Shown one piece after another: positions 62,770-64,000 of a DNA stretch of 64,000 nt. This DNA is from Polyangia bacterium (lineage in GTDB: Bacteria > Myxococcota_A > Polyangia > Nannocystales > Nannocystaceae). Under the pieces are notes generated by a model, which was not told where the DNA came from, ran no database searches, and saw only the letters and a program-made list of their open reading frames with translations. Location: positions 289,658-353,657 of the forward strand of contig JAUIKS010000007.1 of the NCBI GenBank assembly GCA_030430565.1, in the 5' to 3' direction. How positions within the stretch are numbered: the first letter of the stretch is position 1; each line of letters opens with the position of its first letter. The translations under genes were made by a program, and so were the position numbers.

Positions 62770-63468
62770 ATGGGACCCTATCCGGGGAGCGTGCGAGACC
62801 CGTCGGGGGCGGTGCTCGAGATCCCCGAGGGCTGGACGCTGCTGCCGGCGGGGGACGCCGGCTTGACCCGTCGCGTGAAGCGGGCGGGGCCGACCTGGAT
62901 ATTGAAGGCGCGGCGCGGGAAGCGGGTGATCTCGCTCGGGCTCTGGGCCGACGCGGACATCATCGCGCGGGAGCGCGCGGCGCTGGTCGAGGAGCGCGCG
63001 GACCCGGCGTACGCGCGCAAGCTCGAGGCGGGTCGGCGTCGGCGCGCGCGCGAACAGGCGCGCTACGTCCAGGAGTTCGGCGCGGCGGTCTTTGAGTTCC
63101 TGAACTTCGCGCCAGCCTACGAGGAGCTCGCGCGCGCGCTCGCGTCCGCGATCGTCGCCCAGGCGGCGGCGGTCGGCAGCGGCACGGTCGCGCGGACCCA
63201 GCGGATCTCGGTCGAGCGCCGGGCCGAGGCCGCGACGATCGCCTGGCTGCGGCACCAGACCACGGCCTACGACGAGCTGTCGATCCCGCGGGTCAAGGGG
63301 ATGCGTCGCGAGGTCCGCCGGCTGCTCGCGCAGCGCTCGCGCCGGCTGCTCGATCGCTACCGCCGCGGCGAGCCGATCGCGCCCGAGCGCTGCCTGTTAC
63401 GCGCCGGGCTGGCGCGGGCGCCCGAGGGGGCGCCCGACGATGACGACGACTTCGAGCTCGAGATCTGA
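62770..63468 (+). CDS. DUF2293-domain protein
   Basis: 232 aa from ATG 62770 (earlier in-frame GTG 62746 and TTG 62692 are possible). Basic, helical: an Arg-rich middle (KLEAGRRRRAREQARYVQEFG) and a C-terminal DUF2293 segment (ATIAWLRHQTTAYDELSIPRVKGMRREVRRLLAQRSRRLLDRYRRGE), ending in an Asp/Glu tail. The family is also found in fungi; the basic domain may bind nucleic acid, but no function is known. Divergent from the DUF4832 lipoprotein. Confidence 0.75.
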   Translation: MGPYPGSVRDPSGAVLEIPEGWTLLPAGDAGLTRRVKRAGPTWILKARRGKRVISLGLWADADIIARERAALVEERADPAYARKLEAGRRRRAREQARYVQEFGAAVFEFLNFAPAYEELARALASAIVAQAAAVGSGTVARTQRISVERRAEAATIAWLRHQTTAYDELSIPRVKGMRREVRRLLAQRSRRLLDRYRRGEPIAPERCLLRAGLARAPEGAPDDDDDFELEI

Positions 63469-63501
63469 GCGCGGAGCTTGAATTGATTTGAATTAAACGC
63501 G

Positions 63502-63528
63502 TCCGGCCGACACGAGGCGCCGGCCGGA
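63502..63528 (+). terminator. Convergent-gene hairpin, possible bidirectional terminator
   Basis: TCCGGCCG (63502-63509) pairs with CGGCCGGA (63521-63528) across an 11-nt loop, between the ends of the DUF2293 and IgGFc-binding-like genes. T-runs are poor (GTTTAA on the minus side). Confidence 0.45.
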
Positions 63529-63559
63529 GCGTTGGGTTCACGCCGTGGGCGCGAGCCGT

Positions 63560-64000
63560 CTACTGCGGGTTGATGGTCTCGAGCTTGAGGCCGCCCGGGT
63601 AGGCGTAGGAGGTCGCCGCCGAGTAACCGACGCCGACGATGCCGAAGGGCTGGTCGCTGGTGGCGAAGTGCGAGCCCTCGCTGATCGACCAGTCGGCGAC
63701 CTCGAAGTTACCGATCTGGAAGTAGCCGGTGACGGTCTGGCCGTCGACGGTGACGTCGGCTCCGCCGGCGGCGCGGGTGATCTGGACGTAGTGCAGCGGG
63801 TAGTTATTGCCGGTCACGAACGCGTAGCTGCTGAGGAACTGCTGGGTCGGGACCATCTGGTACATTGAGGGGTCGCCGGTGCCGGCGCCGCTGTTCTGGC
63901 TCTCGAGGTACTGGACGACGAGGAAGGGCTTGTCGCCGTCGCTGGTGACGACGAAGCCCTCGCCGTTGTTGGTGACGATGTTCTGGAAGTCGCCCTGGTT
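63560..64000 (-). CDS. IgGFc-binding-like surface protein, C-terminal fragment
   Basis: The open frame enters from beyond the window and ends at 63560 (147 codons visible). PSMYQMVPTQQFLSSYAFVT, YVQITRAAGGADVTVDGQTVTG and HFATSDQPFGIVGVGYSAATSYAYPGGLKLETI match the end of the IgGFc-binding N-terminal domain family, common in myxobacterial secreted proteins. The stop follows directly on the domain. The N-terminus, probably with a signal or lipobox and linker, lies outside. The name reflects homology to a human mucin-like protein; the bacterial ligand is unknown. Confidence 0.82.
   Translation of the reverse strand, partial: NQGDFQNIVTNNGEGFVVTSDGDKPFLVVQYLESQNSGAGTGDPSMYQMVPTQQFLSSYAFVTGNNYPLHYVQITRAAGGADVTVDGQTVTGYFQIGNFEVADWSISEGSHFATSDQPFGIVGVGYSAATSYAYPGGLKLETINPQ

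Overview
The window is high-GC bacterial DNA that looks like the Nannocystineae branch of the Myxococcota. The evidence is the number of lipoproteins with long Ser/Thr/Gly (STG, TTT) linkers (44399-41826, 44939-46207, 56699-56193, 62641-61055), the TPR, pseudokinase and PATAN-type signalling proteins, the many histidine-kinase and c-di-GMP proteins, and a plant-type sterol enzyme (cycloeucalenol cycloisomerase, 58945-59766). This is inference from gene content; no rRNA is present. One tRNA-Ala(GGC) lies at 6424-6496.

Layout. 1-12.5 kb: a HAD hydrolase fragment, an OPA-type transporter, a GAF-GGDEF diguanylate cyclase coupled to an FtsB/DivIC gene, an ExbB-ExbD pair, the tRNA with its own promoter and terminator, a TPR lipoprotein without a normal in-frame start, a DUF4388 protein, an amino-acid permease and an alpha/beta hydrolase lipoprotein. 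12.5-18.6 kb: a stretch whose codon use looks more AT-rich than its flanks. It holds a Cys-rich lipoprotein, a trypsin-like protease, three tandem paralogues of a small unrecognised beta-rich protein, and a TPR-OGT glycosyltransferase. 18.6-24.8 kb: Sir2, a lipoprotein, then a sulfide module (type II SQR, DUF1641, SulP transporter with a 30-codon upstream ORF, double rhodanese).

26.9-38 kb holds what I consider the most interesting system. A hybrid kinase with a FixL-like haem PAS domain lies divergent to an NtrC-type sigma-54 activator and its co-transcribed PAS kinase. Around them are two tiny membrane-protein genes (47 and 36 aa) and a divergent pair of CBS-domain genes. Sigma-54 (-24/-12) promoters are visible before the regulator, before both small genes and before both CBS genes, and each lies downstream of related GGGRA-W-TYCCC palindromes. 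I infer an oxygen-responsive local sigma-54 regulon. Between its parts sits a 1004-aa pseudokinase with a tandem repeat, a very long charged helix and a C-terminal membrane anchor.

38-64 kb: an EamA permease, DUF4003, SlyX, a candidate iron-regulated small RNA (Fur-box-like palindrome over a sigma-70 promoter, about 200 nt, strong terminator), a TIGR03032 protein, FG-GAP and vWA lipoproteins, glutamate dehydrogenase, a PAS-GGDEF-EAL protein, YceI, two FAD oxidoreductases (one carotenoid-desaturase-like), an RCC1 lipoprotein, a lipase-like lipoprotein, transketolase, the sterol cycloisomerase, a patatin phospholipase, a DUF4832 lipoprotein, DUF2293 and the C-terminus of an IgGFc-binding-like protein.

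All functional statements come from motif and family recognition by eye; no database search was run.
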